A stretch of DNA of 64,000 bases from Lithodes maja (lineage: Eukaryota > Arthropoda > Malacostraca > Decapoda > Lithodidae): NCBI GenBank assembly GCA_037953745.1, contig JBAKBP010007955.1, forward strand, positions 31,229-95,228, in the 5' to 3' direction. The translations under genes were made by a program, and so were the position numbers. The notes beneath the pieces were generated by a model. The model worked only from the letters and a program-made list of their open reading frames with translations, was not told the DNA's origin and made no database searches. Shown one piece after another: positions 34,656-45,310 of this stretch. Within the stretch, counting starts at the first letter, position 1, and every line of letters begins with the position of its first letter.

Positions 34656-37600
34656 CTATCCTGGATCATCAACCCTTGATAGACAATCTGCTATCACGTT
34701 CTCACTCCCGGCAATATGCTGAATGTTGAGATTATACTCTTGGAGCATTAGGGACCACCTGGTCAACCGCATATTCCGATTGTGAAACTGATTTAGGAAT
34801 TTCAAGGGATGATGGTCCGTATAAATCGTCACTACCGGGCCGTAGGCTGGAACATAAACTTCGAAATGTTTGAGCGACAAAACGATAGCAAGAAGCTCCT
34901 TCTCTATAGTCGAGTAATTCCTTTGTGCCGAATTAAACTTGCGAGAAAAGAAGCTCACTGGGTGTTCCAAGCCCTCGGAATCAGTCTGCAGTAACACTGC
35001 CCCGGCACCCACACCGCTGGCATCAGTCGCCAGCTGAAAACTCCTGGAAAAGTCTGGGGCTCTCAAAATCGGATGTGTACACAGCAGGTGCTTGACTAGG
35101 TCGAAAGCCCTCTGACACTCCGAAGCCCAACAGAACTTCACTGACTTCGACAGTAGATCAGTTAACGGTGCTAAGACAGTAGAGTATCCCCGGATGAAGC
35201 GCCTATAATAGCCTATCATACCTAGGAACCGCATGACCTGGCGCTTAGTGGTGGGCCTGGGAAACATATTGATAGCCTGTATCTTGCTCAGGGGGGGGCA
35301 CACCCGGCCTAACCCGACCACGAAGCCAAGATACTGCACAGTAGCCTTTATAAACTCGCACTTCCTCAGGTTCACCACCAGCCCAGCATCGTGCAACTTC
35401 CCAAACAGGGTCTCTAAGTGCCTTAGGTGATTTTCAAAATTGTCATCATACACTATCACGTCATCAAGGTAGACCGTGCAGTTAGGGATTTCGTCACAAA
35501 TATCGTTCATCAGGTTCTGAAACGTGGCAGGTGCGTTCTTAAGCCCATAAGGCATTACGTTACATTGGTAGGTCTTGCCATCTACCACAAAACCACAAAC
35601 TTGCTTAGCTCGGTCCGACAGGGGTACTTGCCAGTAGCCTTTTACAAGATCAATTTTAGTAAGGTACTTTGCATTCCCTATCTTGTCCACGCTGTCGTCA
35701 ACTCGAGGCAAAGGGTAAGGGTTGGTAGTGGTCAAGCCATTTAGTCTACGAAAATCTATGCAGAACCGCACCTTGCCGTCAGGTTTTGGCTGCAACGTGA
35801 CGGGTGATGTCCACTTCACATAACCTTCAGTGATCATCCCTCTCTCAACCATGTACTTTAACTCCTCCCGTAAAGCTGGCAACTTTACCGGGGGCACACG
35901 GTAGGGCACTGACTTGAAGGGCACATTATCACCGACGTCCACGTCGTGCGTTACCTGAGTAGTGAGACCTGGGTGTTCGGCGAAAACAGAGGGGTATGAC
36001 CTGAACAGGCCTAGGACAGCAGCACCCTGGTGCTCAGGCAGGTGACTTACAGCTTGCCTAGCCTCTTGTTCAGTATTCCCCGCCCACTGTTCCGCGGAAA
36101 TGACACAGTCCCAGCTATCCTCCTCAGCAGCATGACTGTCCCCACCTCCTTCTCCACCCTGGCCGCTGCAGGCCAGCACAGGGACAGTGAGAGGCTCTGA
36201 GGGGCGTCTCACATACTCTTTCATGAGGTTAACATGACATAACTGATGTTTTTTTCTACGGTCAGGTGTTGCAACGAGATAATCAAGGTCGGACAGTTTC
36301 TTAGCCACCACATACGGCCCAATAAACTTGGCAGAAAGGGGGTGTCCAGGCAAAGGTAAAAGCAACATTACCTCCTGACCCACCGAAAACTCCCGAAGCT
36401 TCACCTTGGCGTCATACTGGTGCTTCATGACCGCCTGTGCATTAACCAAGTTATTACCTGCCGCTGCCATGCAACCTATAAGTCTCTCCCGGCTCTCAAG
36501 GATATATTTAAGTACAGACACCGGCTTCTCTTCGCCCTCCCAGATCTCTTTCACCATACTTAAAGGTCCTCTCACATTATGGCCAAAGACTAGTTGATTT
36601 GGACTGAACCCCAGGCTCTCTCCTGGGACTTCACGTGCAGCGAACAGAACATACGGCAGACCCAAATCCCAATCAGTGTCATGTTCTGCACAGTAACAGC
36701 GTAGCATACTCTTCAGGGTCGAGTGCCACCGCTCCAAGACTCCCTGACTCTCGGGATGGTAGGCTGACGACACTACAGAACATATACCGTGCAACTGAAG
36801 GGTTTGCTTGAACAATTTGGATGTAAAATTGCTCCCCTGGTCTGACTGCACCTCACGTGGAAATCCATAACGGGAACAGAACAATAATAAGTTTTTAACA
36901 ACTGCCTTTGCCGAGCCGTTTCTCATGGGGTATGCGTCCGGGTATCTCGTAGCCACATCCATGATTGTCAACAGGAATTTATTGCCACTACTAGTAGGCG
37001 GGAAAGGGCCAACCAAATCTACTACAACTTTGCTGAACGGAGGCCCGGTGACAGGTATGGGAAACAAAGGTGCCTTCGGGATTGTCTGGTTAGGCTTCCC
37101 CGTTGTCTGGCAGGTCGCACACCCAGCCACCCATGCACAGACATCAGCCTTGACCCCAGGCCACCAGAAAAACCTGCCCAATGCCGCCAATGTTTTTGTT
37201 ACCCCCAAATGACCCGCCACCGGCACATCATGCGCCAGACACAATAAGGACTCTCTATACTTATTTGGAACAACCACCTGGTCTACTACCCTCGCACCGC
37301 CCTCCCACTTCGATTTGGGGTCTAGAAATCTGCGGTACAATATCCTGTTGAGCCTAAAGAAATCTCCCGGCTTCGCATCCCCATCTTCCTCCAACTCTAT
37401 GGCACCATTGCTATAACGAGCTAGGCTAGCGTCTTGCAGCTGCTGCTCACTAATGTCCCTGGGCGTCAATGCATCAAGATGGTTTTGTAATAAGACATTA
37501 CCCCGGCTAGTAGGCTCTACTGCCTTAGTGGCTCTCGCTACAGCTCTTGCCTCACGCGAAGTCTTACCCAACTCTGCCTTGTTACACACCATATCTGGGC

Positions 37601-39755
37601 CAGAGTCAACTCCCGTGTTTATTATAGGTCCAAGTACCGAATCACCGAGAAGTGCAGCAGAATCAATGTCCCTTTTCCTGCCCTTAGCAACCTTCTCCTG
37701 ATCCTTCCTCCACTGTCCCCGAGGTTGAGTGCTAGGCTGTGCAGGAGCCGCAGAGCGAGATCGGGTTACCACACAGGCCATCTCATCCTGTTGGCACCTC
37801 CCAACCCATTCCCGATTCTCACCATCCACGTCGGCCGCCCTCTCGGCAACGACTAAGGGTGGAGTCCCGGAAGTGGGCACCGCAAAGTCGTTGCCGAGAA
37901 GAAGGTCGACGCCCTCAACTGGCAAACACTCAACGATCCCTACATCCAGCTCCCTGCACACCTCTCCCACTCTCAACTCCAACCTCACAAGTGGGTATGA
38001 CCTCGTAGCATTTATACCCTGCACCACAACAACTCTGGCCGCATTTATCGGTTTCCCTGTGAAGTTCCTCAACAAAGTTTGCGAAGCCCCCGTATCCCTC
38101 AGCAAGTCAACCCTCCGTAGTTCACTCCCCCAGCTCACAAACCCGTGTCCCCGATGGCTACAGAAAGTGTCCCGGACAGGTGTCGAGCCTTCCGTACGCT
38201 TCTTTACCGCGTGTGCCTCAGCTGCTGACAACCTACCCCGGGCAGTTGCTGCAGCCTTCAGAGACACACCGATACTGTGAACCAATGACACCGGCTTAGC
38301 GGGAGTGTTACTAGGGCACTCACGTGAATAATGGCCTAGCTTCTGACATTTGTAACATTTCACATCCCCAATGGGCTTCTTCCCTTGTGCGGGCGAAGAA
38401 GGGGCCTGACCTTTAGTAAACGGGAGAGGCTTGTGTTTGTAGGTGTTATTAGGTGCAATGCATTTAGTGTGGTTATGTGTGTCATAGGATTTGTTATTAT
38501 CGAAAACTCTGGTGGGTGGGGTATAGCGCCCCTTCTGCCCTGACTCAGCCCTCTGAGCGGCACCGCAACCACGAATCAATGATAATCTGAGGTCTGCCAT
38601 CTTGGCAGCCTCCTCTACTGTCTTGGGACATTTTTCCTTAATGTTCAGCGTTAGATCGGTTCCAGTGCATTTGTAAAACTGTTCCAGATAGAAAAGTTGC
38701 TTAATTTCCTCAGCCGACTCTGCGTGCTCGGACCGAAACCAGTTATTACCTGCATCTGTTAAGTCCCGTGCGTGCTCCATAAAACTGACGTCGCTCTTCT
38801 TATTCACGCCACGGAACTTCAATCTATAAGTTTCGGGTTGCAGTTCGTAGGCCCGGAGCACAGCCTCCTTCACCAGTCCATACACTACACTCTCGTCCAG
38901 TGACAGTGCATCGTAGGCTTTCAATCCCTTACCCACTAGACGTGATGAAACTAATGCTGCCCATTTAACCTCCGGCCAGTCATACTCACGACACTTCTTT
39001 TCGAAACGAGCAAAAAACTCAGTCACTGCTGTCTCATCAAATGCGGGTACTAACTTAATTAAATGCGAAAGTGAGTCTGTAACCCAGTGCCCACCACCGA
39101 GATGACGCCCCGTGGTCTCTACTCTAGACTTCTCGACATCCATTTCAGCCTGGTACCTGGTTGCATCCTGATTGGCTTGGATTCTAGCAACCTCTATGCG
39201 TTCTATACTAGCCTGTTGTATCTGAGTCTCCTGCAGCTTAAACTTAGCTAGTTCTAGCTGAAATAACATCTCAGGAGACAGGCCTGGGGGGCGAGAGCAC
39301 AAAATGGGGGATCCACACCGAGACGTGTTTACGGGTAAGCCAGCTTGCCCTTGAGAACCCTCCTGCTGCATCGTGCTAAGACTCGCTGGCTGAGGGCCCA
39401 GCTCAGGGGTAGAGTGGAATGGAGGCTTGGAGGGAACCCCCCAAGACCCCACTCCACCCACCGCCCCATCGCCATCACCCAACAAACATGCCACCAAATT
39501 CTTCTTGGGCCAACTGTCAGAACAGTCCCGCCCCAAAACCGTGGCTAAACAGCGAAGACCGTAACAATCAATAGCCTGCAGGCGCTGTTCGGTCAAAGGT
39601 GTCTGCAAAAATGCCCGGGCATCCCTCTCTCCACTTATAACACTCCCCTCCCTAAACATCTGTTGTACTTGCTGGTTACTAGGCTGTACCGTGTTATCCT
39701 CCCCCGTAAATGATGAGTCATTAGACATAGTGCTGGTTATACAATTGCTGTTCAT
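34656..39755 (-). CDS. Element C gag-pol polyprotein, intact, integrase before RT
   Basis: A single 1699-codon ORF from an ATG at 39755. Residues 1-360 are gag (N-terminal domain, Q/R-rich helical stretch 165-215, capsid-like part with LVPAFDETAVTEFFARFEKKC). A CCHC knuckle is at 467-480 (CYKCQKLGHYSREC). Protease has LRDTGASQ with Asp at 554 and LLLGNDFAVP at 618-627. Integrase has an HHCC module (H842, H849, C879, C882) and a core with D913, D972 and E1008, the last two 35 residues apart. A GPY module is at 1146-1148. RT follows, with YLDD at 1429-1432, and RNase H with Asp 1578, 1647 and 1690. This gag-PR-IN-RT-RH order is that of the Gmr1-like group; most gypsy elements have RT-RH-IN. No env frame follows. 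All catalytic residues are present, so it may be active. How gag is made in excess without a frameshift is not evident. Confidence 0.93.
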   Translation of the reverse strand: MNSNCITSTMSNDSSFTGEDNTVQPSNQQVQQMFREGSVISGERDARAFLQTPLTEQRLQAIDCYGLRCLATVLGRDCSDSWPKKNLVACLLGDGDGAVGGVGSWGVPSKPPFHSTPELGPQPASLSTMQQEGSQGQAGLPVNTSRCGSPILCSRPPGLSPEMLFQLELAKFKLQETQIQQASIERIEVARIQANQDATRYQAEMDVEKSRVETTGRHLGGGHWVTDSLSHLIKLVPAFDETAVTEFFARFEKKCREYDWPEVKWAALVSSRLVGKGLKAYDALSLDESVVYGLVKEAVLRAYELQPETYRLKFRGVNKKSDVSFMEHARDLTDAGNNWFRSEHAESAEEIKQLFYLEQFYKCTGTDLTLNIKEKCPKTVEEAAKMADLRLSLIRGCGAAQRAESGQKGRYTPPTRVFDNNKSYDTHNHTKCIAPNNTYKHKPLPFTKGQAPSSPAQGKKPIGDVKCYKCQKLGHYSRECPSNTPAKPVSLVHSIGVSLKAAATARGRLSAAEAHAVKKRTEGSTPVRDTFCSHRGHGFVSWGSELRRVDLLRDTGASQTLLRNFTGKPINAARVVVVQGINATRSYPLVRLELRVGEVCRELDVGIVECLPVEGVDLLLGNDFAVPTSGTPPLVVAERAADVDGENREWVGRCQQDEMACVVTRSRSAAPAQPSTQPRGQWRKDQEKVAKGRKRDIDSAALLGDSVLGPIINTGVDSGPDMVCNKAELGKTSREARAVARATKAVEPTSRGNVLLQNHLDALTPRDISEQQLQDASLARYSNGAIELEEDGDAKPGDFFRLNRILYRRFLDPKSKWEGGARVVDQVVVPNKYRESLLCLAHDVPVAGHLGVTKTLAALGRFFWWPGVKADVCAWVAGCATCQTTGKPNQTIPKAPLFPIPVTGPPFSKVVVDLVGPFPPTSSGNKFLLTIMDVATRYPDAYPMRNGSAKAVVKNLLLFCSRYGFPREVQSDQGSNFTSKLFKQTLQLHGICSVVSSAYHPESQGVLERWHSTLKSMLRCYCAEHDTDWDLGLPYVLFAAREVPGESLGFSPNQLVFGHNVRGPLSMVKEIWEGEEKPVSVLKYILESRERLIGCMAAAGNNLVNAQAVMKHQYDAKVKLREFSVGQEVMLLLPLPGHPLSAKFIGPYVVAKKLSDLDYLVATPDRRKKHQLCHVNLMKEYVRRPSEPLTVPVLACSGQGGEGGGDSHAAEEDSWDCVISAEQWAGNTEQEARQAVSHLPEHQGAAVLGLFRSYPSVFAEHPGLTTQVTHDVDVGDNVPFKSVPYRVPPVKLPALREELKYMVERGMITEGYVKWTSPVTLQPKPDGKVRFCIDFRRLNGLTTTNPYPLPRVDDSVDKIGNAKYLTKIDLVKGYWQVPLSDRAKQVCGFVVDGKTYQCNVMPYGLKNAPATFQNLMNDICDEIPNCTVYLDDVIVYDDNFENHLRHLETLFGKLHDAGLVVNLRKCEFIKATVQYLGFVVGLGRVCPPLSKIQAINMFPRPTTKRQVMRFLGMIGYYRRFIRGYSTVLAPLTDLLSKSVKFCWASECQRAFDLVKHLLCTHPILRAPDFSRSFQLATDASGVGAGAVLLQTDSEGLEHPVSFFSRKFNSAQRNYSTIEKELLAIVLSLKHFEVYVPAYGPVVTIYTDHHPLKFLNQFHNRNMRLTRWSLMLQEYNLNIQHIAGSENVIADCLSRVDDPG

Positions 39756-39981
39756 AAAAAAAAAGAAGTGCTTATTACTAATTGCAGTCTCGACTCACAA
39801 AATGTTAAAGATGCTTGAATGACTCTACTCTAGACACCCCCAACGAAACAATCTGCAAGTCCACCAATACAATAATGACACAATAAAAATTCCTCCAATA
39901 TGCAAGAACATTCTAGCCAGCTCTACTAGGTAGCATAGAATAGTTCTCCAAAAAACATGTGATAGGATACTACTGAATCTT

Positions 39982-39995
39982 GTGCAAGGTCGCCA
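39982..39995 (-). promoter_or_regulatory. Primer-binding site of element C
   Basis: The minus strand reads TGGCGACCTTGCAC, three bases inside the 5' LTR. Its first 12 bases match the sites of A and B, so both families probably use the same tRNA. Confidence 0.75.
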
Positions 39996-39998
39996 TTT

Positions 39999-41806
39999 TG
40001 TTACGGCTGGATCGGCAATACATATTCGGGATTCTTGATCGTAGGACAGAAATGGCTTATGTGACAACGACACGCTCGATTCCAGTCCCAAATACTATAT
40101 GCTCCAGACAACAAAAGCACCAACGCCCTACAGAGTTATCGTCTATGGTAACGAGGTACCTTAACTCGGCGAAAGTGTACAACAGGGGTAGGCTATGAGG
40201 CTAAACTCCCTCAGACATTTATAGGTTACGTTATTACTAAAGAAATGCAATACTCAAGAAACTACGTTAATATTAAGCCTCTAATAATGTAGAATAGAAG
40301 CAGGCTAAAGGTATGACAGTGAAATGCTAAATGACAAATGTACACGCCTACTTGAAAGCGCGTGCACTAGAATAACTGTCCCCTACTAACATGCACTAGC
40401 ATGTAGCATACAAGATGTTCATGATCCAGTAGATACCTAATAATACACATGGAAGGAACATAAATAGTAGTCACTTATTGTAATAATGAATCTATACTTG
40501 GAATAACTAAAAGGTTGCAGGCAACAGTACTGCGCCGGTAGCCTACTACCGCATAGGCTACTTCGCTTCTCTCACTCTGTCTCCCCTCTGAGTCCGTATG
40601 CGCCCTACGCAACGGAACTCCGGACACAGCAGCAAAACGACAGTGCAGTTAATTGATACATGAAAGTATTAATAGTGTTGTCTTGTGTGTGAGTAATGTG
40701 TATTGTAAAGTGTTACATACATAAACTTAAAGAGAGCTGCAATGCATAGTAAAATAAAGATATAACCCACTCATCATCCCCATGTGTTCTAGCTAGCAGG
40801 CCAAGTCACAGGAACAACGAGTCCCAGCACCGAAAGCGAGAACCCAGGAAAAGACTGCAGAGAACACAAGGACAGATAAATTACGTTACTCTACTATACC
40901 GGCACTACGAGCGAGCTGTAGTCTCTGGTACTGCACTCGCTCCTGGCTCGGTAGGCAAATCAAGGCTAAGTCCTCGCCCCTCTACAGACAACTCCTGGGC
41001 ATGGTCGGGCTCTTACACATGGCACTAGTCTAGTCACAAATTGGATGATGAGCTGGGCATATAACTCGTGAACATGTAGAACGTTCACCAACTATCCTCA
41101 TCAAGAAGATCGCTGTTCACATTAACCCCTTAAATCTAATACATGTAAATATATGCTTGTCCTAAGAGTAATACGAGAGGTGAGTGCTGAAACTCCTTTA
41201 GGACCTCAAGGGAAGGGTATGCATTTAAATAGAGAGAAGAATGAAATGAGAGTAATGTCGTCAGAGAGAAAGAGTGCAACCGTGAGAAATTGGGAGAGAG
41301 GGCAAGGGATGTTAGAATCTCAAAGGTTCTAGGCAACCTGGTCATAGAGCACACAGCGAGCCTCCAGGCAATGTGCTGTACGACAACATGGGCAGCCCAG
41401 ACAGCATAGGCAGGCGGCAATGTACTACCAACCCTGTCGCACCTAGCTATAAGCGCAGGGCTGCCAACCGGTCCATACGTCTGGCAACCACCCCCCCGGC
41501 AGCGTGGCGCACCGCTACCCTCTCGCTCTGAAGTCTAACTCACTCTCTCTCTCTGAATTCCTATCATCTCATCTATCAACTTCTCTATTGATACTACATA
41601 TTAAATGGAAGGTCTCGACATGGCTTAAAACAAAACCCACCACTGGTTAGCAAATGACGAGACCTTTGCAGAGATACAAAGAACATAGTTATACGTTGTC
41701 ACACTCAATATAAGCAGCCAGCATGGTACAGCGTGGTACCGTGGTGGTACAGTGGAGTACCAAGGAGTACAATCAGGTTGCGTTGCCACGCACTGGGTGC
41801 GTCACA
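39999..41806 (-). repeat. 5' LTR of element C
   Basis: Nearly identical to 32572-34375, with scattered substitutions (for example tcctcacct versus tcctcgccc). It ends GCGTCACA and is followed by aatggtatgagg, which has no counterpart at the other end of the element. Confidence 0.92.
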
Positions 41807-41840
41807 AATGGTATGAGGGAGGTATTGTAGGGAGGAGGAA

Positions 41841-42987
41841 AGAGGGAAGTACAGTCGGATGCCATAGTCTCCGGCCCACTCATAAGAGGGAAGTACAGTC
41901 GGATGCCATAGTCTCCGGCCCACTCATAAGAGGGAAGTACAGTCGGATGCCATAGTCTCCGGCCCACTCATAAGAGGGAAGTACAGTCGGATGCCATAGT
42001 CTCCGGCCCACTCATAAGAGGGAAGTACAGTCGGATGCCATAGTCTCCGGCCCACTCATAAGAGGGAAGTACAGTCGGATGCCATAGTCTCCGGCCCACT
42101 CATAAGAGGGAAGTACAGTCGGATGCCATAGTCTCCGGCCCACTCATAAGAGGGAAGTACAATCGGATGCCATAGTCTCCGGTCCACTCATAAGAGGGAA
42201 GTACAGTCGGATGCCATAGTCTCCGGCCCACTCATAAGAGGGAAGTACAGTCGGATGCCATAGTCTCCGGTCCACTCATAAGAGGGAAGTACAGTCGGAT
42301 GCCATAGTCTCCGGCCCACTCATAAGAGGGAAGTACAGTCGGATGCCATAGTCTCCGGCCCACTCATAAGAGGGAAGTACAGTCGGATGCCATAGTCTCC
42401 GGCCCACTCATAAGAGGGAAGTACAGTCGGATGCCATAGTCTCCGGCCCACTCATAAGAGGGAAGTACAGTCGGATGCCATAGTCTCCGGCCCACTCATA
42501 AGAGGGAAGTACAGTCGGATGCCATAGTCTCCGGCCCACTCATAAGAGGGAAGTACAGTCGGATGCCATAGTCTCCGGCCCACTCATAAGAGGGAAGTAC
42601 AGTCGGATGCCATAGTCTCCGGCCCACTCATAAGAGGGAAGTACAGTCGGATGCCATAGTCTCCGGCCCACTCATAAGAGGGAAGTACAGTCGGATGCCA
42701 TAGTCTCCGGCCCACTCATAAGAGGGAAGTACAGTCGGATGCCATAGTCTCCGGCCCACTCATAAGAGGGAAGTACAGTCGGATGCCATAGTCTCCGGAC
42801 CACTCATAAGAGGGAAGTACAGTCGGATGCCATAGTCTCCGGCCCACTCATAAGAGGGAAGTACAGTCGGATGCCATAGTCTCCGGCCCACTCATAAGAG
42901 GGAAGTACAGTCGGATACCATAGTCTCCGGCCCACTCATAAGAGGGAAGTACAGTCGGATGCCATAGTCTCCGGCCCACTCATAAGA
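41841..42987. repeat. 44-bp minisatellite, about 26 copies
   Basis: The unit begins agagggaagtacagtcggat and ends ccggcccactcata, exactly 44 bp. Copies are almost identical; I see only about five single-base variants (for example at about 42162, 42183, 42271, 42799 and 42917). The array starts 35 bp from the end of element C and ends at aaatcgtggcccc. Confidence 0.97.
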
Positions 42988-43559
42988 AATCGTGGCCCCC
43001 TTTGTTTTTCTTTATGCAATTATAACTATCTGGGTTGATTGTTGGATAAAACTTGCCTCTCAATAAATAGTATACATAGTTTTGTAGATTCCTAGATGCA
43101 TATATTCATTTCCAGATATATGCTTTCGTAATCAGAAATGTGTACAATCCACGACTATATATGTGTGTGCCAGAGCCTATGGTAGCAATGGGAATTGAAT
43201 TCTCGAAAAGGGTCTCCAGTCCTGTCACTATTCTCGACTTACAGTGTGCTGGCTAAATATTCCAGAAGAGTTGATAGCCTCTGAAGTCCCATTTTAACGA
43301 ACTAACTATGGTATCCGAGTGTACAAAGGAATGAATTTAAACATCATATGAGGAGGAACACTTTACCGACAGAGTTTCGCATACAGCCGTTGTCAATAAA
43401 GTGCTCCTCCTCATTTGGTGCTTATATTCCTTTGTACTTCCCTCTTTCCTCCTCCTCTTTTACCCTCCCTATATTCTGTCTGTCAATTTTTCCGAGTATA
43501 CTTGAACTGGATCTAGGGACCAAACTAAATAAAAATAACAATAATAACGATACTAATAC
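42988..43559. other. Unassigned DNA
   Basis: No convincing gene. Mixed composition, ending in an AT-rich run with (AATA/CTA)-type microsatellite that leads into element D. Confidence 0.4.
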
Positions 43560-45310
43560 TAATACTATTAATACTACTCCTACTACTACTACTACTACTA
43601 CTACTTTTTTTTTTAATTCAACCACTCAGTCTGTGCATCCCCTCTTTGGACCCTAGACTAGGTCAGAATAGTCATCAAAGCGCCTGACTTTGTTGTCATT
43701 CAGCTACTTCCTATTCCGGGGTAAGCACTCAGACTCATCATCGTGGATTACTACTACTACATTGATTTTTATTTAATATTTTTCATACATTTCATGTTAC
43801 TACTACTACCATCACCACCTCCACCATCACCACCACCACTACCTTATATTTAATATTGTACACATACTAAATTTCACAAGCATCAGATACTACTATTCTA
43901 CACCATGCAACTTCAATCCAGTCTCCTTCCAATGCGACCCTCTGCCACTGCTGCCTCGTAGTCTACTTCTGCCACCGTCACTGGTTGTGGTGCAGACCTT
44001 CTTGTTCCCCGCAGGCATAGTAGTGCTGATCTGAGCAATGAGAAAGATAGACGGCATCTCATCCAGGCTACGACGTGGCTCCTAGGCTGTTGCTTCTTCT
44101 CTGCGATGATCTCTGCTAGCCTTGAATAGAAGCACTGGGCCCTGGGTCCCATCCCTCCTGATGTGGTGAAGACTAGTGGGGTAAAGCTGCCATGTTCGAC
44201 TTGTAAGATCCTTTCTCCATATGTCCTGACCTTCTCTCGTTCGTTCCTCTTGTGTGCAGCCTCCAGAGACAGCTCGCTGTAGCTGTGGGCCATTGGGTCA
44301 AATACTCTTATGTCAAAGAACGCTCGCTGTGCATTTGTCCAAAAGCCTCTTGCACTAACGTCCAATCTTGCTTCAGTGGATGTGTTGGCCGTCCTGTGCT
44401 GCATGGTCTCTCCACCCAAGGGAATGAGTGATGGTTCGCTCACCACATCTCTACACACCTCCCTGAGCATGTTCGCTGTTATATCTCTTACTTCATCGTG
44501 CCTGATGCTGATGAATCCTCCTTTCTTACATATCATGGTGTGGTCTGTATCGTTGATGGTTCCACAAACGCATCGATCGGGCAGTCCTTCAATCGGCCAA
44601 TCATACCTCAGTGCAATAGCATCATTAAATTCTTGTTTGTTGAGATTGAAGCTTTTTGCCTTGATTGGTAGTGTTGTCAGCCAATTTGAAGCGCCCGTTT
44701 CTTGTGCTATTTGTAGTTTTCTTGTTTGTCTCGGGTGAAGTTGTCCCATCAATTGTGCCAGGTCATTTTTCTGTGAGTTTTGCCTCTCTGACGTGATGGT
44801 CTTTCTGATGTTGTAGATGTCTGCCTGGTCTACTTCACCGTCAGAATCTTGTGCTATGATACGGTCAGTGAGAGATCCTGTTATCTTTACCGAGTTCTGG
44901 TATTCCGTTACCGCCCTCTTCACTGGGTCGATGATTCCCATCCCTCCCAACCTAGGAGGCAGTGCGAGCAGCTCCCTCTCTGTATCATTCGGGGTGTGCG
45001 ACTTTATCCACGCTGGGATGAGTTTGTCTCTGATGGCATCTTCCAGCGGTTGAAGTAATGCGCTGACATTTGGAACAGTTCTCATCAAGTAGGTCCAGCG
45101 ATGTTTGACCCCATATGTGAATGCCGAATACGCGGCCTGTGGTTCCGTCTTTGCAATATTGGCCAGTTTCTCAATTTCATTTACCCATTCTCTGACCTTC
45201 TCTTCTATGTATTTGTTCTTGAACTCTTCCGTGCCGATCACCGCCCCAAGGTGACGCTGTCTGTCCTTTGTTACTACCACTTCACTACCGCTGAAAGCTT
45301 CTACCGCCCT
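43560..45310 (-). mobile_element. Element D copy 2 (D2)
   Basis: This is the most complete copy of a retroelement 3' portion. It has a trinucleotide-rich 3' tail (43560-43912) and an intact C-terminal frame (43913-45280). On its 5' side it stops at the 30-bp-unit array beginning at 45311. D1 and D3 align with it over most of its length, and it shows the empty state of the insertion sites occupied in each of them. Confidence 0.8.
43913..45280 (-). CDS. D2 C-terminal pol-like protein with possible zinc/PD-(D/E)XK domain
   Basis: A 455-codon open frame, truncated at its N terminus by the adjoining array. The first part (RQRHLGAVIG, AAYSAFTYGVKHRWTYLMRTV, LLALPPRLGGMGI) resembles the region just after the fingers and palm of a reverse transcriptase. 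The middle has CVCGTINDTDHTMIC, a possible C-x-C..H..C zinc site. It is followed by IRHDEVRDIT, ARLDVSARGF and AFFDIRVFDP, arranged like the D...DxR/K core of a restriction-like endonuclease, as in RLE-type LINEs. The C-terminal block ([35 protein letters not shown]) is conserved in all three copies. I do not know the clade. The RT catalytic part is outside the copy. Confidence 0.6.
   Translation of the reverse strand: MVVTKDRQRHLGAVIGTEEFKNKYIEEKVREWVNEIEKLANIAKTEPQAAYSAFTYGVKHRWTYLMRTVPNVSALLQPLEDAIRDKLIPAWIKSHTPNDTERELLALPPRLGGMGIIDPVKRAVTEYQNSVKITGSLTDRIIAQDSDGEVDQADIYNIRKTITSERQNSQKNDLAQLMGQLHPRQTRKLQIAQETGASNWLTTLPIKAKSFNLNKQEFNDAIALRYDWPIEGLPDRCVCGTINDTDHTMICKKGGFISIRHDEVRDITANMLREVCRDVVSEPSLIPLGGETMQHRTANTSTEARLDVSARGFWTNAQRAFFDIRVFDPMAHSYSELSLEAAHKRNEREKVRTYGERILQVEHGSFTPLVFTTSGGMGPRAQCFYSRLAEIIAEKKQQPRSHVVAWMRCRLSFSLLRSALLCLRGTRRSAPQPVTVAEVDYEAAVAEGRIGRRLD

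Larger units (their letters stand above)
32572..41806 (-). mobile_element. LTR retrotransposon C (Ty3/gypsy, Gmr1-like), intact
   Basis: 9.2-kb element with 1.80-kb LTRs that are nearly identical, PBS (39982-39995), PPT (34376-34386) and one unbroken 1699-codon gag-pol. The LTR termini (TGTGACGC...GTAACA) and PBS match A and B, but the LTR body and proteins are clearly different, so this is a second family. The left flank is the ~180-bp satellite; the right flank is unrelated DNA leading to a 44-bp minisatellite. No target duplication is visible. Confidence 0.92.

Noticed and set aside
41841..42987. CRISPR-like regular repeats
   Set aside because: The 44-bp units are directly adjacent with no unique spacers, and the context is a eukaryotic genome.
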